A stretch of DNA of 25,430 nucleotides from Planctomycetota bacterium (GTDB taxonomy: Bacteria; Planctomycetota; PUPC01; DSUN01), in assembly GCA_016872875.1 (NCBI GenBank), contig VGYW01000077.1:1-25430 (forward strand), in the 5' to 3' direction. The notes under the pieces were generated by a model that ran no database searches, was not told the origin of the DNA, and saw only the letters and a program-made list of their open reading frames with translations. Below are positions 24,502 to 25,430 of the stretch, piece after piece; the first letter of the stretch is position 1, and each line of letters starts with the position of its first letter. The position numbers and the translations under genes were made by a program.

Positions 24502-24765
24502 ATGGCGAGTGTGACGGTGGATGAGTTGTCAGGGAAACTCAGAACGATCCTCGACGAGGTCGAGCGCTCGGGGGAGGAGGTGGTCATCATGCGCAACGAT
24601 CACGCGGTCGCGCGGCTGGTCCCGGCCACTCGGGGCATGACCGCGCGTGAGTTCTTCGGCGACATGCCCGGCACGCTCACCTACGAGGAGGGCGAAGCGC
24701 TGCTACGTGACATAAAGGAAATGGACAGGTTTCTGGACCAGAGGATTAGTGACCCATGGGAGTGA
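24502..24765 (+). CDS. Phd/YefM-type antitoxin
   Basis: An 87-residue protein. The N-terminal ~50 residues have the Phd/YefM pattern (MASVTVDELSGKLRTILDEV, then GEEVVIMRNDHAVARLVPA), the DNA-binding and dimerising part that represses the operon. The C-terminal acidic and hydrophobic tail (GDMPGTLTYEEGEALLRDI) would block the toxin. The ATG at 24502 has an AAGGGGG site about six bases before it. The gene overlaps the toxin start by 10 bases. Identification rests on length, domain pattern and the toxin partner. Confidence 0.9.
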   Translation: MASVTVDELSGKLRTILDEVERSGEEVVIMRNDHAVARLVPATRGMTAREFFGDMPGTLTYEEGEALLRDIKEMDRFLDQRISDPWE

Positions 24766-25160
24766 TCGTAGACACCACCGTATGCGTGGAGGTGGAGCGA
24801 GAGAACCTGACCGTTGAGGAGCTGGCAGCAAGGCTGGGGGAGGAACCCCTTTGCCTCGCACCCGTGACCGTTGCCGAAGTCGAGTATGGGCTTCATCGGG
24901 CGAAGACGCGCAAAGAGAGGAAGCGGCGCGAGGCCGCGCTGGCGCGGATTATGGCCAAGCCTTGCCTCCACATTGACAGGGCCACCGCGCAGGTGTTCGG
25001 GCGAATCGCCGCGCAGCTCGATGCCTCGGGCAAGCCCTCGAAGCACCGGGTACAAGACCTCTGGACCGCCAGCCTGGCCCTCCAGCACGGCTACAAGGTC
25101 CTCACCCAGAACCGCAGCCACTTCGAGGACATCCCCGGCCTCACCGTGCTCTCCATCTAG
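24756..25160 (+). CDS. vapC: VapC-like PIN-domain toxin
   Basis: A 134-residue PIN-domain ribonuclease, the usual length for VapC. Acidic metal-site residues are in place: Asp6 in VIVDTTV, Glu41 in TVAEVEYGL, Asp74 in HIDRATA, Asp101 in RVQDLWTASLAL, and Asn119 in LTQNRSHFEDI, where other members have Asp or Asn. PIN toxins of this type cut structured RNAs such as initiator tRNA or rRNA; the target here is unknown. Its ATG at 24756 lies inside the antitoxin gene, so translation is coupled. The downstream direct repeat begins six bases after its stop. Confidence 0.92.
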   Translation: MGVIVDTTVCVEVERENLTVEELAARLGEEPLCLAPVTVAEVEYGLHRAKTRKERKRREAALARIMAKPCLHIDRATAQVFGRIAAQLDASGKPSKHRVQDLWTASLALQHGYKVLTQNRSHFEDIPGLTVLSI

Positions 25161-25166
25161 ACAGGA

Positions 25167-25188
25167 ATTGGAGACGTGACACCCGAAC
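25167..25188 (+). repeat. Downstream direct repeat of the toxin-antitoxin cassette
   Basis: An exact 22-bp copy of 24346-24367, 821 bases away. It abuts the start of the duplicated oxidoreductase fragment at 25190 and is read in the same direction. Confidence 0.85.
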
Positions 25189-25189
25189 A

Positions 25190-25430
25190 CACTTTCGCTT
25201 CTCGTGCGAAGCCGTCCGCAATGGCCGCCTCGGCACCCTCAAGCGCATCATCGAATACCTGGGCGAAGGGCCGGCCTGCGGCCCCGAGCCGCCCCAGCCC
25301 GTGCCCAAGGGCTTCGACTACGACCTCTGGCTCGGCCCCGCACCCTGGGCCTACTACACGCCCAAGCGCTGCCACGGCAGCTTCCGCTGGCTCCTCGACT
25401 ACTCGGGCGGCAAGATCACCGACCAGGGCG
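25190..25430 (+). pseudogene. 5'-truncated copy of the Tat Gfo/Idh/MocA gene
   Basis: From 25193 the sequence matches the full-length gene from codon 179 (Phe, nt 22967) for 238 bases to the window edge. I count 12 base differences, all in the first 110 bases; the last 127 are identical. The frame is open, with two amino-acid changes (Ala to Glu, Thr to Ala). The N-terminal signal, Rossmann loop and EKP motif are absent and replaced by the direct repeat. No start codon lies in frame upstream near the junction. The 3' part continues beyond the window, so whether it is a fragment or an intact C-terminal half is not known. Confidence 0.85.

Overview
The window is about 25 kb of very GC-rich bacterial DNA with single-exon genes, good Shine-Dalgarno sites and recognisable TTGACA/TATAAT-type promoters. 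The gene content (several Gfo/Idh/MocA oxidoreductases including a Tat-exported one, a VIT+VWA secreted protein, a GH29 fucosidase, a LamG glycoside-hydrolase-like protein, FHA membrane proteins) and the dense intergenic palindromic repeats fit a heterotroph of the Planctomycetota or a neighbouring PVC or FCB-like lineage. That placement is inferred from gene content, not from a marker tree. No rRNA, tRNA, CRISPR array or transposase was seen.

Layout. 1-1467, minus strand: the start of a small membrane protein cut by the window edge, a nested perfect inverted repeat, and a cytosolic Gfo/Idh/MocA dehydrogenase. 1691-2031: a small Lys/Pro-rich lipoprotein with its own promoter. 2387-5602: the transcription-repair coupling factor Mfd. 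5693-7328: two tandem paralogous FHA-transmembrane proteins. 7448-11528: a tightly packed three-gene cassette of two unrecognised soluble proteins and a RGGVGR-type MinD/ParA-like ATPase fused to TPR repeats. This is the best candidate for an undescribed system. 11647-14001: a secreted VIT+VWA protein. 14478-23728: a carbohydrate-related stretch with GH29 alpha-L-fucosidase, a 1273-residue LamG/glycoside-hydrolase-like protein, a carbon-nitrogen hydrolase, a class III aminotransferase and a Tat-signal Gfo/Idh/MocA protein. The last four are closely spaced and may be one transcript. 24502-25160: a Phd-type antitoxin and VapC-like PIN toxin between direct repeats, followed by a 5'-truncated second copy of the Tat Gfo/Idh/MocA gene running off the window.

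The intergenic DNA is unusually structured. Two copies of one three-unit hairpin array (14093-14350 and 23745-24003) keep the same unit spacing and unit-specific interiors. A GGATGAATGG-type element occurs twice in opposite orientation, next to the starts of mfd and the aminotransferase. Two genes take their stop codon from inside a repeat. The toxin-antitoxin operon is flanked by an exact 22-bp direct repeat, and the partial duplicate begins right after the downstream copy. Identifications come from reading motifs; no database search was run.
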